Shown: piece after piece, positions 1 through 9,764 of the stretch
Layout of the letters: each line of letters begins with the position of its first letter
Numbering within the stretch: the first letter of the stretch is position 1
DNA from: Adiantum capillus-veneris
Lineage: Eukaryota; Streptophyta; Polypodiopsida; Polypodiales; Pteridaceae
Direction: 5' to 3'
Length of the DNA stretch: 64,000 nucleotides
Assembly (NCBI GenBank): GCA_014529385.2
Contig: CM043963.1
Location: forward strand, 100,617,412 to 100,681,411
Made by a program: the position numbers and the translations under genes
The notes under the pieces: model-generated
The model's database searches: none
Seen by the model: only the letters and a program-made list of their open reading frames with translations
What the model was told of the DNA's origin: nothing

Positions 1-1075
1 AAAGTTTTCAATGCGACTCCAATCATCTCTATGATCCACCACACTGTCTTCTCATATCAGCAGCCTGCGATCTTCATCATAGTAAAGACTTGGTCTTTTA
101 ATCCAAAACAACACCCACCAACTATTCAAATTTAGCGCAAACATTTAGAAAGAGATTTCACCGAATCATAGAGATATGCATCACCAAATTAGCTAAAAAC
201 ACAGATTTAGACACGCTTGAGCCTCTACCCTAGTCCCTCGCTTCTCTAGATAAAACCCAGACAAAACATGCAAATGTGTACGATTTGCTCACCACACTTT
301 CTATCACCCATACCTTGACTGAATGCAAACCAGTAGAACCAACCATTCAAGAGCAGCTCAATGAAACCAGCAAGCCCAAATCCACAACTCTTTGAACACT
401 GACAAGATCGGTTATTCAAGAACAACTCATTGAAACCAGTAAGCCCAAATCCATAGCTCCATGAGTTGTAAAGTCTGTCAACCATTCACCAACCTTGCCC
501 ACAAGACACAACCTTTCCAAAACATAGCAACTATCAACCCGCAAAAGCGCCTCAAAAGCAGCCTAGCACAACAAAGAAGTTTCAACAATAAGGAATGCCA
601 CATCAATTCAATGGCACAATCTGCTCCATGTGAGTGCAAGGCGTGTCTTTTAGAAAGACATCCCACCCTCAAAGGTCTACTCTGTACCTCCTTGTTGCTA
701 CACAAACATGGCGGCCGCGTTTGTTGTTGCGGGCGAGTACACGTAGTGCCCATTTTTATGTGCAAACTGCCTCGCAAGAAACCTCCCTTCATTACCCCCA
801 AATCAACTACATCTTCCACTCCTGCACAAAGTCTGGATAGTCGAGAAAGCAGCCCACCAAAAGGCCACTCCAAAGAGAAAGTTCTCGGTTAAGGAGTATT
901 TACACCTCCTCGAAAGCAAACAGGAATAGGTAAGAAAGTACAATTTTAATTGCCTTGCTTACAAATATCATCTTTTTCATATCAAGATATGTTCAACAAC
1001 CAAAATCCACATCAAACAGCTTACTATTTCTATGTGTTCACATCAAATGAGTAGCTGCTTCTCTGTGTAGACACT
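1..1075. other. 5' flank without a supported gene
   Basis: No recognised gene is present. A + strand open frame at 461-892 has no recognisable motif and also overlaps open frames on the other strand, so I do not call it. Just after it, at about 899-931, a short exon-like segment encodes FTPPRKQTGIG followed by GTAAGA. This resembles the end of the proposed first transposase exon at 1106-1133 (FTPPPKHTRKG then GTAATA) and may be a duplicated exon. Confidence 0.4.
345..459. repeat. 46-bp direct duplication, period 69
   Basis: Two copies of a 46-bp segment (345-390 and 414-459) start ATTCAAGAGC/ATTCAAGAAC and end AACTC/AGCTC. They differ at only a handful of positions, mostly transitions. The 69-bp spacing is a multiple of three. 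No function is evident. Confidence 0.75.
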
Positions 1076-3636
1076 ATGGCGAAGAGAAAACAAAATTCAT
1101 CATTTACACCACCTCCAAAGCATACAAGAAAAGGTAATATATTACAACTTCACAAGCTGTCATAAACATTCACAACAAGTAATTTGTTCCTTTTATGTGT
1201 AGGCATTACAGGAAAGAGAAAGCAGAGAGTCTTGTCTCCCAAACATGCAAGATGTAGCAAATCTCGGAGACTAAACTCATCACTTTTGTGTCCTTCAACA
1301 TCCTCTTCAAGGGATCTTGAGGGCACGGTCAGACTGGGGACAAGAGCTTCATCCACTAAACCCTGTTCAAGAAAAGGGCAGACCATCATTAAACCTCCAC
1401 TTGCTCTCATGGCAAGGCCTACGTTTCCAAAGCCCAAGATGGTTACAATCAACACACGACCAATGATACCTCAGCCCATTGACGACTCGCTGAATGCTAT
1501 AGCTAAACCAAAGAGGCGTAATCAACTCACTTGGACTGAGCAAGACATGGAAAAGGCTCTTCAAGCAAGGGAAAATGGCCTATCTCTACACAAATGCTCT
1601 CTCCAATTTGGCATGAGTAGAACTGCCATATCTAATTGGGAAGAAAGGAGGACGCAGACTAAGAAGAAAGGCCCCCCCACTCAACTTGCAACAGAGGAAG
1701 AGGACGCTTTACTTCAATGGATATACTTAAAATGCGAGCCGGGACACAGCGTTTCAATTCTTGATGTCAAGCTCAAAGTAGCCGAAATATGTCAAACTAG
1801 GCACACTTTATTTTCGAATGGGATTCCAGGAAAAAGTTGTGGGACAGTTTTTGCAAACAACATCCAAAACTGGTCTTTCGGGTTTTAGAGGGACTGGACC
1901 AGTCAAGGGCAACACGCTTCAGACCTGAAATAGTTAAAAGCCTTTCGGGTTTCAAAGGGATTGGACCAATCAAGGGCAACACGCTTCAGACCTGAAATAG
2001 TTAAAAGCCTTCACGACAACCTTCAGAAATTGTATGATGAGCACAAGTATCCACCAACAAATATATGGAATGTAGATGAGACAGTTTTTCAAGGCTCAAG
2101 GGATAAAGGAATGAAGGTCTTGCCAAAGAAAGGCGCAAAAGTCGTTTATGGAGTTACATGCGACTCCAGAGAGTGGATGACAGTCTTGTGCTGTGTTAAT
2201 GCTGCAGGTCAATCAATTCCTTCTTATTACATTTTCAAAGGAAGTAGAATCACAAGCAACTACATTGAAAATTGCGAAGAAGGTGCTGCAATGGCCATGC
2301 AAAAGAAGGCTTGATGACTGGTGAGTTATTTCAAGCATGGCTAGAACACTTTGAGAATGCAATAACTCAAAAGATAGGGAAAACCAGCAGACATCTTCTA
2401 GTTCTTGATGGACACGGGAGTCATGTTTCTTTAGAAGTTGTCACTAAAGCTTACGAAGCAGGGATAGGCATACTTACATTGCCAGCCCACACATCACACA
2501 AGCTGCAACCTTTGGACATTTCTGTCTTCAAGTCACTAAAAGTACAATTTCGAAAAGAACGCGACATATGGCAACAAAAGACATCTTCAAGACAAGCAAG
2601 CAAATCAGAGTTGGCTTCAATAGTTGCAAAGGCCATTTCCTCTTCTTTCACGGAGTCAAACATCCAAGCCGGTTTCCGCGCCACAAGCATTTGGCCCCTA
2701 AACCCTTCTGCTGTTGTTTTTGAAAGTATGCCATGTACTTACATCAACTAGAGTCTTGATCCAGCTTTGACAATTGGAGCAGACATTTCTCAAGTACCAT
2801 CAACTCCATTACACAATGATATTGAGGATGAGGCCATCAATGCTTTAAATGACATGGCAACTCACTTTGAGGACAGTTTATATGCAGCGCATGATAATCT
2901 CACAACTCCACTTCAAGAAGACATCTCTCCACCTCAGGAGTATGTGGAAAACACAGTTTCTTATAGACAACTCTTGGAAGAAGATGAGGAATGTTTTGGA
3001 GACCAATCAACATGTTTTGGGAGCTATCAGGCAGCAAATCAAGTAGAAGGTTCAAAGACAGTGCGAAATTCAGTCATTCGTCAACCCTTCCTGCAAAGGA
3101 GTAGTCAGCAGCATATAAACCAATGTGCATATGAAAATTCCCCGCCCATACTACCCGATCAACAAGCCCACTCCGAGGAAACAAATCATGTCATTAATCT
3201 CTTCCGAATACCAACAATAGAAGTATGCATCAAGCAAGTCAATCGTGAAGCATTTGTAGACTATACAAATAGCTCAATTCTCACTTCGACACAGTATATT
3301 GAAAGCATGAAGGCCAAGACTGCAAAAAAGGAGGAGGTAGCTCAATCAAAGGAGGAGAAAAGATTGGAGAAGGAAAGGAAGAGAAAGCAAGCACTAGCAG
3401 CCAAGGAAGCAGCACAACAAAAGAGGTTAGAAGCTCAACAAGCTAAATTGTCAAGGAGAGCATGGGAGATACAACAACAACAATTTGAGGATCGATTACG
3501 CTTAGTTTTATGGGAGGGACGATCCTTGCAAGGGCTTGTGTGTAGGCCACTCCACACCGATACCCCATTCCATGCACTTGCGCGACGCCATCGTATGGCT
3601 AAGATGCGACGGGCTCGTCGATTGTTGCAACAATAG
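1076..3636 (+). pseudogene. pogo/Tigger-type (DDE_1) transposase, broken
   Basis: This is the remnant of a CENP-B-like, pogo/Tigger-class DNA transposase. An N-terminal helix-turn-helix lies at about 1510-1670 (QFGMSRTAISNWEE) and a CENPB-type segment ends in FSNGIPGK near 1830. The catalytic acidic residues are visible in NVDET (Asp codon 2075), VLDGHGSH (2407) and QPLDISVFKSLK (2515), a DDD triad with DX35D spacing between the last two. A basic, Ala/Gln-rich C-terminus ends in LLQQ before the stop at 3636. I place the start at ATG 1076: exon 1 (1076-1133) ends at GTAAT, and an AG acceptor at 1201-1202 rejoins the main frame exactly. The gene is dead. There is a 1-nt shift in an A-run near 1831-1835, a 67-bp tandem duplication, a 1-nt shift near 2312 and an in-frame TAG at 2749. 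No terminal inverted repeats or TA target duplication were identified, so element limits are unknown. Confidence 0.85.
1875..2008 (+). repeat. 67-bp tandem duplication inside the transposase
   Basis: Copy 1 (1875-1941) and copy 2 (1942-2008) both begin CTTTCGGGTTT and end AGTTAAAAGC, with a few transition differences between them. Because 67 is not a multiple of three, the duplication shifts the frame between the CENPB-type domain and the catalytic domain. Confidence 0.9.
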
Positions 3637-4259
3637 TGAACCCTTTTTTAATTGTTTTTGATGATCTAGATATACTCGGCACTACCATCATGCTGTAATG
3701 CATACGTAATGCATTTTTCATTGTTTTGGCCAAGCTACTTAATAGAAAGAATGTAAAGGCATTTATCAACTTTTATTCCATCTTTTTATCTACTTGTATT
3801 TGTAGGAGGATTGATGCAGAAATACCCCTCTGACATGTGTGAAAGCTTGTGAGCTGATAGTGTCTTTCATTTCTTGCATTTTATCCACCTTCTGTTCTAT
3901 TGTGTGAAGTGTAGATGAGAAAAATAAACTATCATGCTAGAAACTGGACATTTAGTTTGCTCATTTTACCACATAGATTAGCATTAATCATCCACCTTAG
4001 AACCACATGAAATGCCTAGCCTATTGCATAATAATTGACTATTCCCATTCAAGACAACAATCAACCAAACATACTAAACATACTAACTTCTTCGGATTGC
4101 TGAGTGAGTTCATAAAGAACTCACCTGCAATCATCACATGTAAGGACATCGGGGCTCGCAAATCCGGGCAACACCCTTATCGCAAGGTTGCAACCACCAA
4201 AACAAGAAACATTAGACTCATGGACAAGAGCTGAATATGATTAATCTTAATGGAGAACC
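3637..4259. other. spacer between transposase relic and LINE
   Basis: AT-rich 3' flank of the transposase, possibly its 3' UTR and terminal region. A short near-palindrome ATGCATACGTAATGCAT lies near 3698-3714. No gene is visible. The 3' end of the neighbouring minus-strand LINE could lie anywhere in the last 100 bases or so; no poly(T) stretch marks it. Confidence 0.4.
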
Positions 4260-4631
4260 ATTAAACTCAGAAATGTACGCCATCTTCTCAGAGGACATGC
4301 CCGTAGATGGACCAAAAATGGTAGCGGTCGGAACTGCCCTGAAGTCTCTCAAACTGTCCTTTGAGAGTATGGATCAGCTCTAGCCAAAGATCCCGAGCAG
4401 TCTCTGCTGGTGGTACAGGGCGAGCCTTGAAGATGCGAAAGCAAAGGGCCCGCCGAATGAACCAGAGTGTCAGGCCACTGATGAGCTCCCAACACTCCTC
4501 TCTCTCTCACTGCACCACTCCTGTGGAGTAAACTCTATAGCAAGCTGTAGTGTAGGGTGACCCCCCTGCATCACTATCATCCTGCTGGTGGAAGATAGAT
4601 CAAACTGAAGTGTCGAGCCCATGAGAGTGGA

Positions 4632-5510
4632 TCAAGCAGTTGCCCCCCAAGTGTACAGCCGAGCTGTGGAAAGAGCTGGCATCAAGCAAAGGACACAAAG
4701 CCACACCTGTTGTGCCAAAGGACAGTCCCAAAGACAGTGACGCTGACTCTCCACAAGATGGTCACAAGCTGCACATGCGGTCAAGAGACCACTATGTACA
4801 AGCCAGCTTCCAACTGCTGTAGCTCTCTGTGCAACCAGCCACTGGAACAAAGTGACTCATCTCGGTTGTCTGAGTCCCACAAATTCTCCCAAAAAGCACT
4901 CAGTTGTGAGACCCTCCTCCTGCCAATGAGGTGTTGCAGCAGGAGGAGCCTCTCTCTGCGCTGCCAGTATGTGACGTCCCAATCGAATAGTGTACTGAAA
5001 AAAAGGGACACCTGGATGGTCTGCAGAGGAGAAAGGGTCCCTCCAAATCCACTCTCCAGGATCCCATTGTACTCGTGCCAATGGACAGCTCTCCCAAGCC
5101 CACAGTCTCCATTGGCCAGTCTTAAGAGCTACTGGATCGGGATCTATGACATAAGTCCTCCCACAGATGCCCACCACGCGGATCCTCTGAGAACGACACT
5201 CTACCACGTGCGGGGCTTCTACTGCAACTCGGTGTAAGCATCCCTCACCCTGTAGCTCAAAAAACATGGAGAGTATAGTCTCTGAGCAAGCCCGAAAAGA
5301 CATGAGAACCTCCAGTCGCGTGAAGGTTCCCATCCATCTGGGTGCTGCTGACTCGAGAGGTGTGAGCCACTCAACTGGTACTGCCTTTGAGATGTCTTGA
5401 CACAGGCTCTGCGCCCCTCTCATGCCCTGAAGCTGAATGCCCTGAAGCTTCTCTGACAAGCTTGAAAACTGTAACGAGTCACCTAGAGAGCGTGATGGAC
5501 CCTCTACCAT
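4632..5510 (-). pseudogene. LINE A post-RT region with zf-RVT-like domain
   Basis: C-terminal part of the LINE ORF2. At 4632-4850 (-) the pattern FQWLVAQRATAVGSWL, then CAACDHLVESQRHCLWDC, matches the zinc-binding zf-RVT domain found after RT in plant LINEs. It has the CxxC, then H-C-L-W-D-C arrangement, followed by P-x-A-Q-x-V-W. The preceding segment, 4857-5510 (-), is an open frame of about 215 codons with no motif of its own; its W-rich stretches and position fit the ORF2 tail. Frame changes separate it from the RT part. The function of zf-RVT is not firmly established; RNA or template binding is the usual proposal. Confidence 0.75.
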
Positions 5511-5867
5511 GGGACCCTAGGAAACATGAGGCCGGCTACCAACCAAGTGGCCTCTCTGAGTGCTAACCATGGGGTTCCAGACAAGGGGCTATCTCAGGCG
5601 CTCCTCCGTGCAAGTAGGCTGACGCTGCTCCAGGCCTCACTGCGGTTGCTCCCAAGATCGGAGCAAACTCACAGCGAAGCAGTCCTCCAGTCTCCTGCTC
5701 AAGCCAAATCTGCACATCTCTGTGAAAATCCATGGAGTCGAGGGTCTCCAGGGGCCTCCACCCTGAGGCACCCTAGCACTAAGCCGTTGAAGCAAGAACT
5801 CCTTCCAGGGCTCCTCACCTGGAAGAAGTCCTCTAACGATGAACTTCCCAAGAAGGGCTCTGCTATG

Positions 5868-7325
5868 CTATGCTGGGTCTATGATCCCCAGCCTTCCTTG
5901 AGAACAAGGAAGAGTGATGACGTGCCATGCCACTTTGGCCCGGGCTATCTGAGTGTCACTCCCTGACCAAAGGAAGTTCCACATCAGCCTCTCTACCTGG
6001 CTGATACAAGAACTCGAGAAGATCCAACAAGAAGTGATGTACCACATAGTAGCCAACAACACCTGGTTGGCCACTACAACTCTGCCTGCCAAAGAAAGTC
6101 GTGCAGAGCTCCAATGCAGTAACTTCCTTTTGATAGATAGGAGGAGGGGAGCAATCTGCTTCTCGAGAGACAAGTCCAAACCAACCTGACAGCCCAAGAA
6201 TCAAACTACAGTTCTTGGGGGAATCCACTTGAAACCCTCACCTGGCATCCAATCGAGCGTAGGAACACTACCAACCAAGAAAGACACTGTCTTCCTCCAG
6301 TTGATCAGTGCACCAGATGCACAATAGAAAGTCTCAAGAGCTTGCTCACACCCATGTAGGTTGGCCTCCTGGCCATCCACGTTCATGGCCGAGTCATCTA
6401 CAAACTCAGTGTCAAGTAGCTCATCTCCCCGAATAGGGAGCGCTAAGCCACGTAAACCAACCTGCTGTGAAACCAAAAACCTGGTCATCGCCTTAGCATT
6501 GAGCAGAAAGAGGAAGGGGGCAAGAGGGTAGCCCTGTCTGACCAAACATGTGAGCATGAAACGATCACCTCTACCTCCTGACAAAAGCACTTGACTGTGT
6601 GCCTGTCTGTACAAAGCTGACACCCCTCTGATCCAAGCATCTAAGAGGCCCATCCTGCGTAGAGTGCCCTCCGAAAAATCCCAGTCACCAATAAAAAAAT
6701 GTTCTCAAGGATACTACACTCCTTGACAAAACCTGTCTGAGTCCCATGTATAAGGCTCTCTAGAAGTGGCTGAATCCTAAAACTCAAAGCCTTGGCAAGA
6801 ATTTTGTAGGCTAAGTTGAGGATGGTGATGGGGCGCCATTGTTGAATCTCATCCAAGGAGCCACCCTCCTTGGAAGTAAATCAGGCCCTCACTTATGCTG
6901 TCAAGCATCTCAACTGTGTGTAGGATGTACTAAAAAGCACTACAGAGATCTGAGCCAAGCAAGTCCCAGTACTCCAAGAAAAAGTTGGGAGTCAAGCCAT
7001 CCTCACCTGGACAACTACCACGGGGGAGTGCTCTAAGAGCCGTGTGCAGCTCCTTTAGCTGTAGAGGCAGCTCAAGCCTCTGATGCATCTCCTCAGTCAC
7101 AAGACAAGGCATCTGTGCCCACACATACTCTCTGCATGCATCCCGACGTCTAACTGGGGCTCTGCAGACAGTAAATCACGGTAAAAGTCAGTAGCAATTG
7201 CATGCATGTCCTTTGGCTCTGAAGCAACTGACCTGTCAGGCCTCCTCAACTGAATGACCTTGGCATGCGTATGTCGAGGTCCCACTGTCTCAAAGAAAGC
7301 GCCTCTCACTCTGTTATCCACCTGG
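5868..7325 (-). pseudogene. LINE A reverse transcriptase, broken
   Basis: Minus-strand RT domain of the L1-like LINE, which would carry out target-primed reverse transcription. Visible motifs run from high to low coordinates. First comes an endonuclease-RT linker (DNRVRGAFFETVGPRH, near 7310). Then follow LPRGSCPGEDGLT near 7020, WRPITILNLAYKILAKAL near 6830, TGFVKECSILENIFLL near 6735, LVRQGYPLAPFLFLLNA near 6530 and the catalytic FVDDSA near 6400. The thumb-like segment ends with LSLAGRVVVANQVLLATMWY near 6100. The stretch that should carry the first catalytic Asp (the D-x-x-K-A-F/Y-D motif) is missing: ILENIFLL at about 6690 is followed almost at once by DWDFSEGTLRRMGLLD in another frame. 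A deletion of a few tens of codons plus several frame changes inactivate it. Confidence 0.85.
7322..7325. repeat. target-site duplication CTGG, left copy
   Basis: CTGG immediately precedes the first LTR base (TGATG at 7326) and recurs right after the last LTR base (18692). Four bases is shorter than the usual five for Ty3/Ty1-type integration. The match is supported independently because removing one copy plus the array restores the LINE frame. Confidence 0.8.
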
Positions 7326-8156
7326 TGATGGGGGCTTTTCACAAGCCAAGCTCCCATACCCCTCTTCTCTCGTCCCCACCCCATGGAAACCTCCTCTTAG
7401 GGAGGGAGTGATAAAAGGCATTGGAAAAGTAAGAAAAAAAATAAATTATGATTATGTAAATATATGAGAAAGGTAAAATAGGCCACCTCATGCCTGCGGG
7501 GCAGCCCATCCCCACCTTGCCTCCTTTTTCTTCACTGTTGCCCCGCCGTGTGTCCCTTTTCCTCTCCTCCACTCAAAAGGTCAACCCCCTCTCTCTTCCT
7601 CTTGTCCTTTCTCCTTTCTCTCTCCCCTCAAGCTACCCCACCTCTCACCAATAATGCATTCTAACTCACCAATAATGCACCCTAACTCACATGCAACTTA
7701 TCGTATCTTCCAAAATAGTATACCCCACCTCCCCTTTCTCTCTCCTATCATATCCCATGACCCAAATACCCCCCCCTCTCTCTAAAGGGCGCCATGTCTC
7801 TTGTCTTGTAGCTAAATAACCTCCCCCACACTCACACACACTCAGTTTCACTGAAAAAGGTGCCCACAGACCCATCCCCACCCGGTGGTTACCTGATTTT
7901 TCTTGTGTTCACACACATCTGCACACAGATTCACCTCTGAACACACTCCCCTCTCTCCCCTCTTGTAATTACTTTATTCTCCATGTCACCTCTCACTTTT
8001 TTTCATCAACCCATCTCTCTCTCTTAGTCTCTCTCATGAGACTGCTGTTTTGGCACATATACACACAGCCAGACAAGTGGGGCCCACAGTCACATGGCCT
8101 ATGTAGATAATGATTTCTTCATTTCTAAATTCTAGAATTTCTCCCCCCTCCTCCCC

Positions 8157-8164
8157 TATATAAA
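8157..8164 (+). promoter_or_regulatory. LTR TATA box (TATATAAA)
   Basis: TATATAAA sits in CCCCTATATAAAGAGGGG, flanked by C and G runs that could pair. The same box is at 13058-13065 in LTR2 and 17958-17965 in LTR3. It lies about 300 bp before the AATAAA signal, consistent with the U3/R boundary just downstream. Confidence 0.7.
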
Positions 8165-8467
8165 GAGGGGTCACCATCACACTAAATACACACAACATCA
8201 CCAAAGAGTACACTATGCACTGTGTGTGCCTAATGCACACACACACACACCCACACCATCACCATCACCGCAATCACCATGCTTGTCTTGAGCATGACCT
8301 CTACACCCTTGGCTATGGAAGATGAAGGGCAACTAAATGAAGGATGATGGCCATAACCCTCGTGCGAGTCTTCGCCATCAACTCTCACCTATCCGCCATG
8401 TGCTCTACCACTCTCTCCCTTCTCATTCCCCTACCCTATGCTCTCCATTTCATCGCCTTATTCTCTA

Positions 8468-8473
8468 AATAAA
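8468..8473 (+). terminator. LTR poly(A) signal AATAAA
   Basis: AATAAA followed by GCTTGAGGTTTTGTGAGTATG, a T/G-rich downstream element, fits the R-region polyadenylation site. It is present in all three LTRs; in LTR3 the following base differs. Confidence 0.55.
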
Positions 8474-8638
8474 GCTTGAGGTTTTGTGAGTATGTTTTCT
8501 TGCAATGTTTTTCCCATGTGAGGTCTGCGGAATCGCCACCTAGTCTTGTGTTTGGAGTGAGCTTGTGTATGTGTGAAGGGTGTGCGGATTCGCCATCCTT
8601 CTGTGGTGCCTAAGTACTAAGCCGCTATACCCCCTCCC

Positions 8639-8641
<3 letters not shown>

Positions 8642-8691
<50 letters not shown>
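8642..8691. repeat. (CT)n tract in the LTR
   Basis: A perfect CT microsatellite within the LTR, near its 3' end. Homologous tracts are 13543-13591 (LTR2) and 18449-18480 (LTR3). It is the only place where units 1 and 2 differ in length. Confidence 0.95.
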
Positions 8692-8693
<2 letters not shown>

Positions 8694-8906
8694 TGATCTC
8701 ATTTCCCTTCCTCTTCATCATTACTCCCAAGCATCCATCTCTCTTGGATGAAAAATTTGTTATGGTGGTGTGTTGTTTGCGTCCTAGCCGCTCAAGCTAG
8801 GTGGTGCCCTCTGTTTGCTTTACCATGACAGGCTCGAGGCGCGCCATTCGGTCCCCGGTGTTTTAGAGGCCGTCGGGGGTTCGGGGTTCGCTTTGCTCCC
8901 GTCATT

Positions 8907-8923
8907 TGGTGCCCCCACTGAGG
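8907..8923 (+). promoter_or_regulatory. putative primer binding site
   Basis: TGGTGCCCCCACTGAGG starts two bases after the LTR end and begins with the TGG expected opposite a tRNA CCA end. It resembles the TTTGGCGCCCACCG-type start of many plant Ty3 internal regions, and unlike the copia elements here it is not the initiator-Met site. I cannot assign the tRNA. The second copy is at 13807-13823. Confidence 0.6.
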
Positions 8924-8978
8924 AATCTTTTCATGAAACCCTTCAGTTTACAAGACTGAAACCCCTAAACTATTGTGA

Positions 8979-9680
8979 ATGGATGAATGGCTAGCAGGAT
9001 TTGCTAATTGGACGACAGAAGAAGAAGAGCTCCAAGCACAACTAGACGAACTCCGCATCTCCATTGAAGCTCGAGTTCTAGGCGTAACGATAATCGATTT
9101 GCAGAGGGAGAGTCAACCAACACGCCAAACCCAGTGGATATACATAGGCCAAGTGCCAAGAAGAAGAAGGAGAAGGTCGAAACCATGTCCGCAACCTACA
9201 ACCAACCCACAACAACAAAATGGAAGGATCTCTACACAATAGAGAATCAACACTATTCTACTTTGAGAATCGGGTAACTCAAGTCACCGAGGTAATTATC
9301 ACAGTCAGTTTTCAAGTCGCACCTGATGCTGCAGCACAGATAACGGAAGCATTGGCTCACACTCTCACTAGAGAAACTAGGGATCTACTGAGTTTGTTTC
9401 AGGAAAGAACACCACCCTCTCCCACAAGCTTGGACAGTGACTAAGCACCTCTAAGCTTCACATGAATCAGTACAACCTACCTCAAGACAGATCACACATA
9501 CCAACACATGTCCGCTCAATCAAGGTAATACTGGATTTGAAGGCTCACTACCAGCACGTCATTGACACCATGCCGGGTGGGGAGCGGTTTTTGGAGGTTC
9601 TGGCATCAGATCAACCATTTGTCTTACCTTTGGTACAAGGCAATGTACCGTTTGAAGTTTTAATCTATGTCCTAGTATAA
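8979..9680 (+). pseudogene. TR-GAG upstream leader ORF, broken (unit 1)
   Basis: Between primer site and gag, an Asp/Glu-rich ORF (from ATG 8979, MDEWLAGFANWTTEEEEL) ends in a basic patch PRRRRRRSKP. It then changes frame near 9220 into YFENRVTQVTEVIITV and ends at 9444; a further short frame runs 9462-9680. The pieces read like one former protein of about 220 residues, split by a frameshift and stops. The basic patch resembles a nuclear-localisation or nucleic-acid-binding signal. I do not recognise the family. It is the same in unit 2. Confidence 0.45.
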
Positions 9681-9764
9681 GAGGGTATACACGCCTCCTT
9701 GTAAAGAAGAAAAAAAACTTTTGCAAGCTAAGCAGTGTGTCTTTCTAGCTCTCTCTCAGTAATC

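Larger units (their letters stand above)
4260..7325 (-). mobile_element. L1-like LINE, 3' half (RT to 3' end)
   Basis: This is the downstream half of a plant L1-type non-LTR retrotransposon. Reading the minus strand from 7325 toward 4260 gives the linker between endonuclease and RT, RT palm motifs, the post-RT region and a zf-RVT-like domain. The upstream half (ORF1 and endonuclease) is at 18697-22160. The 11.4 kb LTR array between them is flanked by CTGG on both sides (7322-7325 and 18693-18696), and removing array plus one CTGG puts the two halves back into one reading frame. Many stops, frame changes and at least one internal deletion show it is an old, dead copy. The left boundary is approximate. 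Confidence 0.85.
7326..8904 (+). repeat. TR-GAG LTR 1 (5')
   Basis: A 1579-bp LTR, TG...CA. It is rich in C/T runs, with a TATA box at 8157-8164, a putative poly(A) signal at 8468-8473, a (CT)n tract at 8642-8691 and a G-rich 3' end. It inserts directly after CTGG in the LINE. Confidence 0.9.

Noticed and set aside
461-892. 143-codon open frame on +, overlapped by a 131-codon frame on -
   Set aside because: No motif, both strands open over the same stretch, and no homology I recognise; chance frames are likely.
4640-6189. Plus-strand frames such as 4710-5237 and 5526-5966
   Set aside because: Shadows of the minus-strand LINE ORF2, whose RT and zinc-finger motifs are unambiguous.
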